Shown here in pieces: positions 1-5,814 of a stretch of 6,219 nt of DNA (positions within the stretch are counted from its first letter, which is position 1; every line of letters starts with the position of its first letter). Below the pieces are notes generated by a model. It had not been told where the DNA came from. It was given only the letters and a program-made list of their open reading frames with translations, and searched no databases. Position numbers and translations under genes: made by a program. Source of the stretch: Candidatus Adiutrix sp. Lineage in GTDB: Bacteria > Desulfobacterota > Desulfarculia > Adiutricales > Adiutricaceae. The DNA lies in the NCBI GenBank assembly GCA_031273445.1, contig JAISRV010000302.1:1-6219 (forward strand). The letters run 5' to 3'.

Positions 1-195
1 CGGACTTCGGATGTCCGGGGCAGCAATTTTTGCGATATCTCCATATATTACGACCAGCGCGCCAACCTGGCCAAAATCATTTCCGCCGTCGACAACCTGG
101 TGCGGGGGGCCTCGGGCCAGGCCCTGGTCAACTTCAACCTGATGTGCGGCCATCCCCCCGCCGCCGGGCTCGACTTCGCCCCCCTGCGGCCTTAG
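1..195 (+). CDS. argC: N-acetyl-gamma-glutamyl-phosphate reductase, C-terminal fragment (5' end outside window)
   Basis: Frame 1 is open from the first base to the TAG at 193-195 and gives the last 64 residues. ArgC reduces N-acetyl-glutamyl phosphate to the semialdehyde with NADPH in the cytosolic arginine pathway. The fragment carries the conserved ArgC C-terminal signatures VRGSNFCDI (residues 5-13 of the fragment) and DNLVRGASGQA, followed by NFNLMCG (about residues 31-52), and then the typical short tail after AAGL. The catalytic cysteine and the NADP-binding domain lie upstream and cannot be checked. bioY begins 12 nt after the stop, so the two are probably co-transcribed. The only other + frame reading across this stretch (30-227) is an Arg/Pro-rich shadow with no family resemblance. 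The family call rests on recognised motifs, not on a search. Confidence 0.9.
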   Translation, partial: RTSDVRGSNFCDISIYYDQRANLAKIISAVDNLVRGASGQALVNFNLMCGHPPAAGLDFAPLRP

Positions 196-207
196 CGGAT
201 ATATTCC

Positions 208-864
208 ATGAACAACGACAAAACTGACGGCCAAGGCCAGGCCGCGCCGGACGTTCCGGCCCCGGTCAGCCTGGACGAAATGCGGCGGCTGACCCGGCTG
301 GTCCTGTGGGCCGCCCTGATCGGGGCCGGCGGCTGGCTGAATATTCCCCTGGCCTGGGCCCCCATATCGATGCAAACTTTTTTCGTCCTTCTGGCCGGCC
401 TGATCGAGGGGCCCCGGCTCGGGGCCATGGCCGCCGGCCTTTACCTGTTGGCGGGCCTGTTGGGGCTGCCGGTCTTCACCGGCGGCGTGGGCGGGCCGGC
501 CATCATTTTCCGGCCCAGCGCCGGCTTCGCCCTGGCTTTCCCCCTGGGCGCGGCCCTGGCCGGCCTTGGTTCCAGCCGTTTCAGAGGCAAATTCAGCTTC
601 GGCCGGGCCTTTGTCATGGCGGTCTTGGGCAGCCTGGCCATCCTGGCCCTGGGGTTTGTGGGCCTCCTGGTCAACACGGGCTTGAGCCCGGCCGCGGCCG
701 GGTTGACGCTTCTGACTTTCGTGCCGGGCGATCTGGCCAAAAGCGGCGCGGCCGCCTCCATCGCCTCGGCCCGTCTATTCAGCCGCCGCGGTCTGGCCGA
801 GCCCCCGCCCGCGGGCTTAAAAGGCGACGCTGAGGCCGCCGCCGGCCCTGAGCCCCGGGAGTGA
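208..864 (+). CDS. bioY: BioY-family biotin ECF transporter S component
   Basis: The 218-residue membrane protein is the substrate-binding (S) subunit of an energy-coupling factor transporter and probably captures biotin for uptake. BioY signatures seen: a hydrophobic start, then PISMQTFFVLLAG (about 52-64), GPRLGA (68-73), LGLPVFTGG (85-93), a Gly/Pro-rich loop with FRPSAGF, and FVPGDLAK (171-178), the conserved PGDxxK element near the last helix. Roughly six hydrophobic segments are visible between residues 28 and 190. The 24-residue polar N-terminus and the acidic Ala/Pro-rich tail (about 197-218) extend beyond the usual core. The ATG at 208 has only a poor Shine-Dalgarno (GCGGA region); ATG 280 (Met25), just before the first membrane segment, is an alternative start. 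No EcfA/EcfT (BioM/BioN) genes and no biotin synthesis genes are nearby, so it may use a shared ECF module or work alone. Coupling to argC and the SDR gene is by position only. Confidence 0.9.
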   Translation: MNNDKTDGQGQAAPDVPAPVSLDEMRRLTRLVLWAALIGAGGWLNIPLAWAPISMQTFFVLLAGLIEGPRLGAMAAGLYLLAGLLGLPVFTGGVGGPAIIFRPSAGFALAFPLGAALAGLGSSRFRGKFSFGRAFVMAVLGSLAILALGFVGLLVNTGLSPAAAGLTLLTFVPGDLAKSGAAASIASARLFSRRGLAEPPPAGLKGDAEAAAGPEPRE

Positions 865-868
865 GGGC

Positions 869-1858
869 ATGAAAGTTCTGATTTTCGGCGGCGCCGGCTA
901 TCTGGGCGGCCAGCTGACGCCGCGGCTTTTGGCGGCCGGACATGCGGTGACCGTCTTCGACAGTCTGCTTTTCGGGGCCGAGGCCTTGGCCCCGCATCTG
1001 TCCAACGGCCGTTTTCGCCTGATCGAAGGCGATCTGCGCGACATATCGGCCGTAGGGGCGGCCGTGCGCGGGCAGGACGCGGCCGTGCTTCTGGCCGCCC
1101 TGGTGGGGGAGCCGGCCTGCGATAAAGACCCGGCCGAGACCGTGGCCGTGAACTATCTCGGGGCCATGAACGCCATAAAGGCGGCCGTTTATTATCGGCT
1201 GCGGCGTTTTATTTTCGCTTCGACCGATTCGTGTTATGGGGCGCAGGAGCAGGTCAATCTCACCGAGACTTCTCCTTTGAAGCCCATTTCGCTGTATGCC
1301 CGGTTGAAGGCCAGGGTGGAAGAGGAGTTTCTGAGTCTGCCCCGGCCGGCCGGCTTTCATCCGACAGTGTTGCGTCTGGCCACGCTTTACGGCCTGGCGC
1401 CGCGCATGCGCTTTGACCTGATTCTCAACCTCCTGGCCCGCGACGCCGCCCTCGGGCGCGGCGTCCGCATATTTTCAGGCGAACAGTGGCGGCCTTTTGT
1501 GCATGTGCGGGACGCGGCCGCCGCCTTCCTCCTGGTTCTGTCCGCCGACCCGGAAAAAGTCTCGGGGCAGGTCTTCAATGTCGGCGCCGACCCTCAGAAC
1601 ATCCAATTCAAGGAGCTGGCGGGCCTGCTAAGGCAGGTTATGCCGGAGGCCGCCATTGAAACCGTGCCGCAGCCGCCGGACCTGCGCGACTACCATGTGT
1701 CTTTCGACAAAATCAGGGACGTTTTGCGGTTTGCGCCTGAATTTGAGCCGCTGGATGGCCTCAGGGAAATAAAGGCGGCTATTTTAAGCGGCCTCTTCGG
1801 CGACCCTTTCAGCGGCCCCTTCAGCGGCCCCTATGACGCCAAATATCGCAATTCCTGA
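869..1858 (+). CDS. NAD-dependent epimerase/dehydratase (extended SDR), probable nucleotide-sugar enzyme
   Basis: This 329-residue protein is an extended short-chain dehydrogenase/reductase of the type that acts on nucleotide-activated sugars (4-epimerase, 4,6-dehydratase or related). Seen: the Rossmann motif GGAGYLG (7-13), an acidic residue after strand 2 (Asp31) favouring NAD over NADP, GDLRD (54-58), the active-site STDSCYG segment (118-124) and the catalytic YxxxK as Tyr143/Lys147. A substrate-side RPFVHVRD (208-215) and FNVGAD follow, typical of this group. Length is normal (about 310-340). The ATG at 869 follows GGAG at 858-861 with 7 nt spacing, overlapping the bioY stop, which suggests coupled translation. 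An aminotransferase gene 15 nt downstream supports a role in making an amino- or modified sugar. The C-terminal tail contains a doubled FSGP. The substrate cannot be read from sequence; 4-ketosugar formation and 4-epimerisation are both possible. Confidence 0.88.
   Translation: MKVLIFGGAGYLGGQLTPRLLAAGHAVTVFDSLLFGAEALAPHLSNGRFRLIEGDLRDISAVGAAVRGQDAAVLLAALVGEPACDKDPAETVAVNYLGAMNAIKAAVYYRLRRFIFASTDSCYGAQEQVNLTETSPLKPISLYARLKARVEEEFLSLPRPAGFHPTVLRLATLYGLAPRMRFDLILNLLARDAALGRGVRIFSGEQWRPFVHVRDAAAAFLLVLSADPEKVSGQVFNVGADPQNIQFKELAGLLRQVMPEAAIETVPQPPDLRDYHVSFDKIRDVLRFAPEFEPLDGLREIKAAILSGLFGDPFSGPFSGPYDAKYRNS
1808..1831 (+). repeat. Perfect 12-nt tandem duplication in the 3' end of the SDR gene
   Basis: TTCAGCGGCCCC occurs twice back to back and in frame, encoding FSGP-FSGP at residues 314-321 of the 329-residue protein. 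It lies in the C-terminal tail beyond the catalytic core, so it is probably tolerated. It looks like a recent slippage duplication. Confidence 0.85.
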
Positions 1859-1873
1859 CCGGTTTCTGGAAAC

Positions 1874-3142
1874 ATGACCTCGGACATAAAACCCCTGGAC
1901 AGCTTTCTGTCGTTTGCCCCGCCGCTGATGGGCGAGGAGGAGATCGCCGAAGTTTCGGAGACGCTCCGTTCCGGCTGGCTGACCACCGGGCCCAGGACGG
2001 AGCGTTTTGAAAAGGAGCTGGCCGCTTTGGTCGGGGCGGGTCAGGCGCTGGCGGTCAATTCCTGCACGGCCGCGCTGCATCTGGGGCTCCAGGTTCTGGG
2101 CCTGGGCCCCGGCCACGGCGTCGTCACCACGCCGCTGACTTTCGCCTCCACCGCTCATGTGATCATGTATCAGAGGGCCAGGCCTTTTTTTGCGGATATT
2201 GACCCGGCGACCGGCAACCTCAGCCCCCGGGCCGTCCGGCGTTTTCTGGAGGAGGAGTGTCTCAGGGGCGGCGACGGCCTGACGCGCCACCGGGTCACGG
2301 GCGACATCGTCAAAGCCATATTGCCTGTGCATTACGGCGGGCATCCGGCCGACCTGGCTGAATTATGGGAAACGGCGCTGGAGTGGGGCCTGGACATGCT
2401 GGAAGACGCGGCCCACGCCATAGGCGCGGCCTACAGGGGCCGGCCCCTGGGCCACAGCGGCTTAAAGCCGGCGGCGGCCGGGCATTTGATGAGCCTGACC
2501 GCCTTTTCCTTCTACGCCACCAAAAATCTGGCCACCGGCGAGGGCGGTTTGCTGACCGGTCCGGAGGGCGATCTGATGGAACGGGCGCGGGTCTTGTCCA
2601 TGTACGGCATCTCCGACAGCCGCCGCATCTGGGGGCGGTACGCGCCCAAGGGTTCCTGGGTCTACGATGTGGCCGAATTGGGCTTCAAGTACAACATGAT
2701 GGACATACAGGCCGCCCTGGGGCTGCGCCAACTGGAGAAGCTGCCACGGTTCATCGCGGCGCGGGCCGCGCACGCCGCCCTTTACCAGCGCGCTTTCGCC
2801 GGCCTGGAGGATCTGGTCAGGAGGCCGGAAACCAAGGCCGGCGTCGACCACGCCTGGCATCTTTACCCCCTGCGGCTCAAGCCGGAAGCCCTGACCATCG
2901 GCCGCGACGAATTCATCGAAGAGCTGCGCGCCCATAACATCGGCGCCAGCGTTCTTTTCATCCCTCTCCATTATCATAGTTTCTATCGGGCCGCCCTCGG
3001 CTATGCCGAGGGCAGCTTTCCGGAAGCCGAGAATTTTTTCAAAAATCTCGTCAATCTGCCGGTGGCCCCGGCGCATTCGCCGGAGCGGGTGGGCCAGGCG
3101 GCGGAAATTGCGGCCCGGCTTTTGAAGAAGCACAGACGATAA
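1874..3142 (+). CDS. DegT/DnrJ/EryC1/StrS-family PLP-dependent sugar aminotransferase
   Basis: This 422-residue fold-type I PLP enzyme belongs to the family that transaminates keto-sugars on nucleotide carriers (relatives ArnB, WecE, PseC). Seen: the N-terminal SGWLTTGPRTERFE (33-46), phosphate-binding NSCTAALHL (62-70), EDAAHA (177-182) with the PLP-nitrogen-binding Asp178, and FSFYATKNLATGEGG (211-225) holding the Schiff-base Lys217. FKYNMMDIQAALG and a C-terminal HYHSFY then LPVAP follow in usual order. It is longer than the common 360-400 residues, with extra stretches at about 125-143 and 194-208. The ATG at 1874 has only a weak TGGA (1867-1870) in front. It sits 15 nt after the SDR gene, the classic order in which a keto-sugar is made and then aminated for surface glycan or a related product. 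The exact sugar is unknown. A run-on into the repeat-rich gap follows the TAA; no clear intrinsic terminator was found. Confidence 0.92.
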   Translation: MTSDIKPLDSFLSFAPPLMGEEEIAEVSETLRSGWLTTGPRTERFEKELAALVGAGQALAVNSCTAALHLGLQVLGLGPGHGVVTTPLTFASTAHVIMYQRARPFFADIDPATGNLSPRAVRRFLEEECLRGGDGLTRHRVTGDIVKAILPVHYGGHPADLAELWETALEWGLDMLEDAAHAIGAAYRGRPLGHSGLKPAAAGHLMSLTAFSFYATKNLATGEGGLLTGPEGDLMERARVLSMYGISDSRRIWGRYAPKGSWVYDVAELGFKYNMMDIQAALGLRQLEKLPRFIAARAAHAALYQRAFAGLEDLVRRPETKAGVDHAWHLYPLRLKPEALTIGRDEFIEELRAHNIGASVLFIPLHYHSFYRAALGYAEGSFPEAENFFKNLVNLPVAPAHSPERVGQAAEIAARLLKKHRR

Positions 3143-3240
3143 AGCCAAAGGCCAACCCGCGCCCAGGCGAAGGCCGAAGGTCGCCCACCCCTCCAGGCCG
3201 CAGGCCGTCCCACCCCACGGCCGAAGGCCGCCCCGCCCCG
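3142..3240. repeat. Imperfect ~24-nt tandem repeats with GGCC-N3-GGCC cores
   Basis: Three clear units start at 3171, 3195 and 3218, each of the form (A/C)GGCCGNAGG(C/T)CG followed by a C-rich CCACCCC-like spacer. A more diverged unit precedes them at 3142-3170. Unit spacing is 24 and 23 nt. Each core can fold as a small hairpin on either strand (GGCC, 3-nt loop, GGCC; the first has one change). The array lies between the convergent ends of the aminotransferase and corA and codes for nothing recognisable. It could end or stabilise the two transcripts, but no function is shown by the sequence. Confidence 0.7.
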
Positions 3241-3298
3241 GCCGACCAGCCGCCGCCCGCCAACCAAGCCCCTACGGATAGGATGCGTGAGCATCCGG
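3236..3298 (+). repeat. Dispersed intergenic repeat, copy A, with terminal GGATGC/GCATCC hairpin
   Basis: This stretch aligns by eye with 6156-6217 in the same orientation: about 56 of 63 positions agree, with one single-base gap. Shared blocks are CCCCGGCCGACCA, GCCGCCCGCC, ACCAAG and CTACGGAT, then GGATGCG and GAGCATCCGG. It ends in a hairpin with GGATGC (3281-3286), loop GTGA, GCATCC (3291-3296). A perfect 12-nt palindrome GGCCGCGCGGCC follows at 3300-3311. The element lies just downstream of a + strand gene, as does copy B. This suggests a REP-like or terminator-like intergenic element repeated in the genome. No U-run follows the hairpin, so a standard intrinsic terminator is not supported. 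Confidence 0.7.
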
Positions 3299-3317
3299 TG
3301 GCCGCGCGGCCCAAGCG

Positions 3318-4253
3318 CTAGAGCCAGTTTTTTTTGGCGAACCAGATGGCGATTGCCAGCGTTAGGAAGAGCGACAGGGCGCATAAAAAGCCGAAGGCCC
3401 AGGGGGCTCTGGCCAGGGGCAGTTCCACGTTCATGCCGTAGAGGCCCGCGACGAGGGTCGGCAGCATCAGCATGATGGTCACGCCGGCCATAAATTTCAT
3501 GACGGTGTTGAGGTTGTTGGAGATGACGCTGCCGAAGGCGTCGCTCATGCTGGCGACGACCTGGTTGAGGATGTCGGCCATGAAGATGCCCTGCTGGCTT
3601 TCAGTGAGCGCGTCGTCCAGAATGTCCAGTTCTTCCTTGCTGATTTGCTGGTTGAATAAATGGGGTTGAAGGAATTTTTCCATCAGGGCATGATTGGTTT
3701 TTAGCGCGATGGTCGTGTCGATCAGCGATTTTTGCACATCCAGGAGGGCGAGTATTTCCTCGTTGCGCGGCGACAGCCTCAGCCTGGCTTCGGCCTCGTC
3801 GGCCAGGTCTTCCATGCGTTCGAGATTAGTGATGAAGCCGGCGGCGGCGGCGTGGAAAACGGCGAAGGCCAGGCGGGTGCGGGTCCAGTTTCGTCTGCGC
3901 TGAAACAGGGGCAACAGCTGATTTTTGACCAGGTCCGCTTTCAGGCAGACGGTGACCAGCCGATTCGGGGTGATGATGATGCCCACCGGAATCGTGGAAA
4001 ACAGCCGGTCTCCGTCGGCGCTTTTTTCCGCCGACAGGCGGGCGATGACCAAAAGGCAGTCCTCTTCCAGGTCAATGTGCGGCCGTTCACGGTCGTCCAG
4101 CGCGTCGTTGATGAACCAGTCGGGCAATCCGCAGGTCTCTCTGACCTGCCGGGCCTCCTCTTCAGTCGGCGCGGACAGGTCTAGCCAGTCGGCCGGCGCG
4201 TTTTCCCGGGCCGGCTTGATGAAGCCGTCGACGAATGCATATTTGGTCAGCAT
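3318..4253 (-). CDS. corA: CorA-family magnesium/divalent cation transporter
   Basis: This 311-residue inner-membrane protein belongs to the CorA metal ion transporter family, which forms pentameric channels for Mg2+ and sometimes Co2+/Ni2+. Seen: a long soluble N-terminal domain with the PDWFINDALDDRERPH segment and an IIITPNRLVTV strand, an extended helical region (about 120-245), a first membrane segment (about 250-271) ending in the signature YGMN (272-275), then a second hydrophobic segment (about 284-305) and a basic AKKNWL end. This two-helix C-terminus with GMN is diagnostic. Length is normal. The start follows the potD-like stop by 5 nt and lacks a recognisable Shine-Dalgarno, so it may depend on translational coupling within a two-gene unit. 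It ends convergently to the aminotransferase. The loop after GMN reads VELPLARAPW rather than the acidic MPE-type loop of classic CorA, so ion preference is uncertain. Confidence 0.93.
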   Translation of the reverse strand: MLTKYAFVDGFIKPARENAPADWLDLSAPTEEEARQVRETCGLPDWFINDALDDRERPHIDLEEDCLLVIARLSAEKSADGDRLFSTIPVGIIITPNRLVTVCLKADLVKNQLLPLFQRRRNWTRTRLAFAVFHAAAAGFITNLERMEDLADEAEARLRLSPRNEEILALLDVQKSLIDTTIALKTNHALMEKFLQPHLFNQQISKEELDILDDALTESQQGIFMADILNQVVASMSDAFGSVISNNLNTVMKFMAGVTIMLMLPTLVAGLYGMNVELPLARAPWAFGFLCALSLFLTLAIAIWFAKKNWL

Positions 4254-4258
4254 CGGAA

Positions 4259-5308
4259 TTAATTGGCTTTGATCATGGTCCAGGCTTCGTCGTAGACGGC
4301 GTTGTTGTCCGCGCCGAGGTCTTCAATGTATTCCAGGTTGTCCAGAAGGTCGCCGCTGGGATATATGGCGGGGTTGTTCAGGTCGGCCTCGGGCACGAAC
4401 TGCCGGGCCGCCTCGTTGGGGGTGGCGTAATGGTTGTAGGCGGCCAGCCGGGCCCCCACCCGGGCGTCAAGCAGGTAATTGATGAACAGGTGGGCTTCAT
4501 TGGCGTGGGGCGCGTTTTTGGGCACGGCCACGAGGTCTATCCAGACTTCGCCGCCTTCTTTGGGCAGGATATAATGAACCTCCGGGTCTTCCTCCTGGGC
4601 GCGGATGCTTTCGCCGTTGTAGACTTGGGCGGCCGCGGCTATGCCGCTCATGACCTTGTTCAGGCCGCCCACGCCGCCGTCGAAGCCAAGGAAGGAAGGA
4701 CGTTTTTTAGTGGCCATCAGGAGACGCGCGGCTTCTTCGATTTCGTTTTTATTGGTGGAATTCAGGGAGTAGCCCAAATACTTGAGGGCGGCGCCCAGGG
4801 CGTCGCGGGCCGTATCGAAAATCACGAAACTGCCGATTTCGCTGGAGGGGTCGAAGATAATCTTCCAGGAGGGTTCCAGGCCGGCTAGGTCGGCGCGGCG
4901 CACGACCAGCCCGGAGGTGCCCATTTGGTAAGGGATGGAGTAGACGTTGCCGGGATCGGCTTTCAGGGCGGTGAAGGCCGGGCCTAAATTCTTGAGGTTG
5001 GGCAGTTTGGCGTGGTCGAGAGGTTGAATCAGGCCCTTGTTCTTCAGGCTGGGCATGATATAAGTGGAAGGCACGATGATGTCGTATTGGCCGAGACCGC
5101 CGCTTTCCAGCTTGGCCATCATCTCTTCGTTGGATTCGTAATGGTCCAGACGAACGTTGACGCCGAATGTTTTCTTAAAATCGCTGATTACCTCGGGGTC
5201 CATATATTCAGACCAGATGAAGATATCCAGATTGCCGGCGGCGAAAGCGGCGGGCGCGGTCAGGGCGAGGCAGAAGGCGATAAGGAGCAGCGTTGCGGTT
5301 TTTTTCAT
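4259..5308 (-). CDS. potD: PotD/PotF-like periplasmic polyamine-binding protein of an ABC transporter
   Basis: This 349-residue exported solute-binding protein would deliver spermidine/putrescine to an ABC importer. A signal peptide is clear: MKK, a hydrophobic core, then AFA-AG with likely cleavage after residue 23; there is no lipobox cysteine. PotD-family signatures follow in order: IWSEYMDPEV (31-40), YESNEEMMAKL (57-67), YDIIVPSTY (75-83), KLPNLKNL, YSIPYQMGTSG (123-133), DTARDAL (165-171), YNGES (230-234), PKEGGEVWIDLVAVP (249-263) and YATPNEAAR (294-302). Compared from memory with E. coli PotD, the ligand residues Trp34, Glu36, Tyr37, Ser83, Tyr85, Asp168, Trp255, Asp257 and Tyr293 have counterparts, while Glu171 becomes Asp169, Trp229 becomes Tyr230 and Gln327 appears replaced by Ile. 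Amine binding is likely but the preferred polyamine is open. The start has AAAGGGGA at 5313-5320. No potA, potB or potC lies in the window; corA follows directly. Confidence 0.88.
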   Translation of the reverse strand: MKKTATLLLIAFCLALTAPAAFAAGNLDIFIWSEYMDPEVISDFKKTFGVNVRLDHYESNEEMMAKLESGGLGQYDIIVPSTYIMPSLKNKGLIQPLDHAKLPNLKNLGPAFTALKADPGNVYSIPYQMGTSGLVVRRADLAGLEPSWKIIFDPSSEIGSFVIFDTARDALGAALKYLGYSLNSTNKNEIEEAARLLMATKKRPSFLGFDGGVGGLNKVMSGIAAAAQVYNGESIRAQEEDPEVHYILPKEGGEVWIDLVAVPKNAPHANEAHLFINYLLDARVGARLAAYNHYATPNEAARQFVPEADLNNPAIYPSGDLLDNLEYIEDLGADNNAVYDEAWTMIKAN

Positions 5309-5312
5309 GGAA

Positions 5313-5320
5313 TCCCCTTT
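5313..5320 (-). promoter_or_regulatory. Shine-Dalgarno of the potD-like gene
   Basis: On the minus strand AAAGGGGA lies 4 nt before the ATG at 5308-5306 (the AGGGG core is 5 nt away). It fixes this start, and the residues right after the ATG form a normal signal peptide. Confidence 0.7.
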
Positions 5321-5336
5321 GCTGGTTTGACTTGCC

Positions 5337-5361
5337 GCCGGCGGAAAGCCCTCCGGCCGGC
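5337..5361 (-). promoter_or_regulatory. GC-rich hairpin in the predicted 5' leader of potD-corA
   Basis: On the minus strand GCCGGCCGG (5361-5353) can pair with CCGCCGGC (5344-5337) as an 8-bp stem with one bulged C and an 8-nt loop. It lies in the roughly 69-nt leader between the predicted transcription start and the potD Shine-Dalgarno. It may affect message stability or expression. No U-run follows, and no known riboswitch is recognised. Confidence 0.4.
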
Positions 5362-5383
5362 GTTTCGCGAGACGTCATATTGC

Positions 5384-5412
5384 TTTATAATATAAGCCCG
5401 CTTTTTTGTCCA
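5384..5412 (-). promoter_or_regulatory. Predicted sigma-70-type promoter for potD-corA
   Basis: Reading the minus strand, TGGACA (5412-5407, 5 of 6 to TTGACA) is followed after exactly 17 nt by TATAAA (5389-5384, 5 of 6 to TATAAT). Transcription would begin near 5377, about 69 nt before the ATG. A perfect short palindrome, TTATA-A-TATAA (5385-5395), overlaps the -10 box and could be an operator. It sits back to back with the toxin-antitoxin promoter, with 13 nt between the two -35 boxes. Confidence 0.6.
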
Positions 5413-5425
5413 CCATATCTTCAGA

Positions 5426-5454
5426 TTGAAATTACCGACGCGCCTTGCTATTAT
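5426..5454 (+). promoter_or_regulatory. Predicted sigma-70-type promoter for the toxin-antitoxin operon
   Basis: TTGAAA (5426-5431, 5 of 6) is followed after exactly 17 nt by TATTAT (5449-5454, 5 of 6). The start would fall near 5461, leaving a leader of about 87 nt before the antitoxin ATG. The palindrome TCGATCGA at 5493-5500 in the leader is one possible operator for the DNA-binding antitoxin, but this is only a guess. Confidence 0.6.
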
Positions 5455-5534
5455 GAATATGACGCGGCACGAAAGAATGTCTTCAAAACGGGTCGATCGA
5501 ATCGCCAAGGATTATACGATTCAGGCTGGATGAC

Positions 5535-5540
5535 GGAGGT
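5535..5540 (+). promoter_or_regulatory. Strong Shine-Dalgarno deciding the antitoxin start
   Basis: GGAGGT lies 7 nt before ATG 5548. It argues for that start over ATG 5530 (which would place the site inside the gene) and over the much longer open frame reaching back to 5293, whose added residues resemble nothing known. Confidence 0.85.
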
Positions 5541-5547
5541 GTTTATT

Positions 5548-5814
5548 ATGGCGGATACAATCAATGTGACGATACGGCTTGACCGAAAAGTTAAGGAGAA
5601 CGCTGAAAGACTGTTTGACGAATTGGGAATGAATATGTCCACCGCGTTCAATATCTTCGCTCGCCAGGCCTTGCGGCAGGGTAAAATTCCATTTGAAATT
5701 TACGATCGGTTTTACAGTGAAAAAAACCAAGCGGAATTAGACCGCCGGATTGCTGATGTTGAGGCGGGAAAAAATCTCTCTGTCCATGAGTTGATAGAGG
5801 CCGGGGATGAATAA
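5548..5814 (+). CDS. relB: RelB/DinJ-family type II antitoxin
   Basis: This 88-residue protein should bind and neutralise the toxin encoded next to it and repress their shared promoter. The N-terminus INVTIRLDRKVKENAERLF reads as the strand and first helix of a ribbon-helix-helix DNA-binding domain. It is followed by the RelB/DinJ hallmark ELGMNMSTAFNIFARQAL and the conserved GKIPFEI (about residues 50-56). The C-terminal part (from about residue 57), rich in charged residues, is the expected toxin-wrapping segment. The ATG at 5548 is chosen for its strong Shine-Dalgarno. Its last 8 nt overlap the toxin start, the usual arrangement for translationally coupled modules. G+C is low (25 of 60 in 5581-5640) against about 68% in the upstream operon, consistent with horizontal acquisition. 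The RelB/DinJ assignment is from motif memory; which subgroup it belongs to is not settled. Confidence 0.88.
   Translation: MADTINVTIRLDRKVKENAERLFDELGMNMSTAFNIFARQALRQGKIPFEIYDRFYSEKNQAELDRRIADVEAGKNLSVHELIEAGDE

Noticed and set aside
30..227. 65-residue + strand open frame at the window start
   Set aside because: It is Arg/Pro-rich and overlaps, in another frame, the clear ArgC C-terminus that ends at 195.
3142..3298. CRISPR array
   Set aside because: The repeat units are imperfect, adjacent and only 23-28 nt apart, with no unique spacers and no cas genes in the window.
3328..3335. Run of eight T on the + strand as a terminator tail for the aminotransferase
   Set aside because: It is the complement of the Lys-Lys-Asn codons at the corA C-terminus, and no hairpin lies directly before it; the nearest strong palindrome (3300-3311) ends 16 nt upstream.
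2462..3384. Minus-strand open frames of 228 and 127 residues over the aminotransferase end and the repeat gap
   Set aside because: They run antisense to conserved PLP-enzyme motifs and through repeats, with low-complexity Arg/Gly/Pro composition and no recognisable domain.
4235..4888. 217-residue + strand open frame antisense to potD
   Set aside because: It is a high-GC antisense shadow; the minus strand carries the convincing PotD motifs and signal peptide.
4259..5308. Lipoprotein signal for the PotD-like protein because of Cys13
   Set aside because: The residues before the Cys (IAF) do not form a lipobox and it lies within the hydrophobic core; AFA-AG is a normal signal peptidase I site.
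5293..5547. Longer antitoxin reading from ATG 5293 (173 residues in total), or from ATG 5530
   Set aside because: The added residues match no family, the frame overlaps the 5' end of potD and both promoters, and GGAGGT sits 7 nt before ATG 5548, where the RelB/DinJ homology begins.
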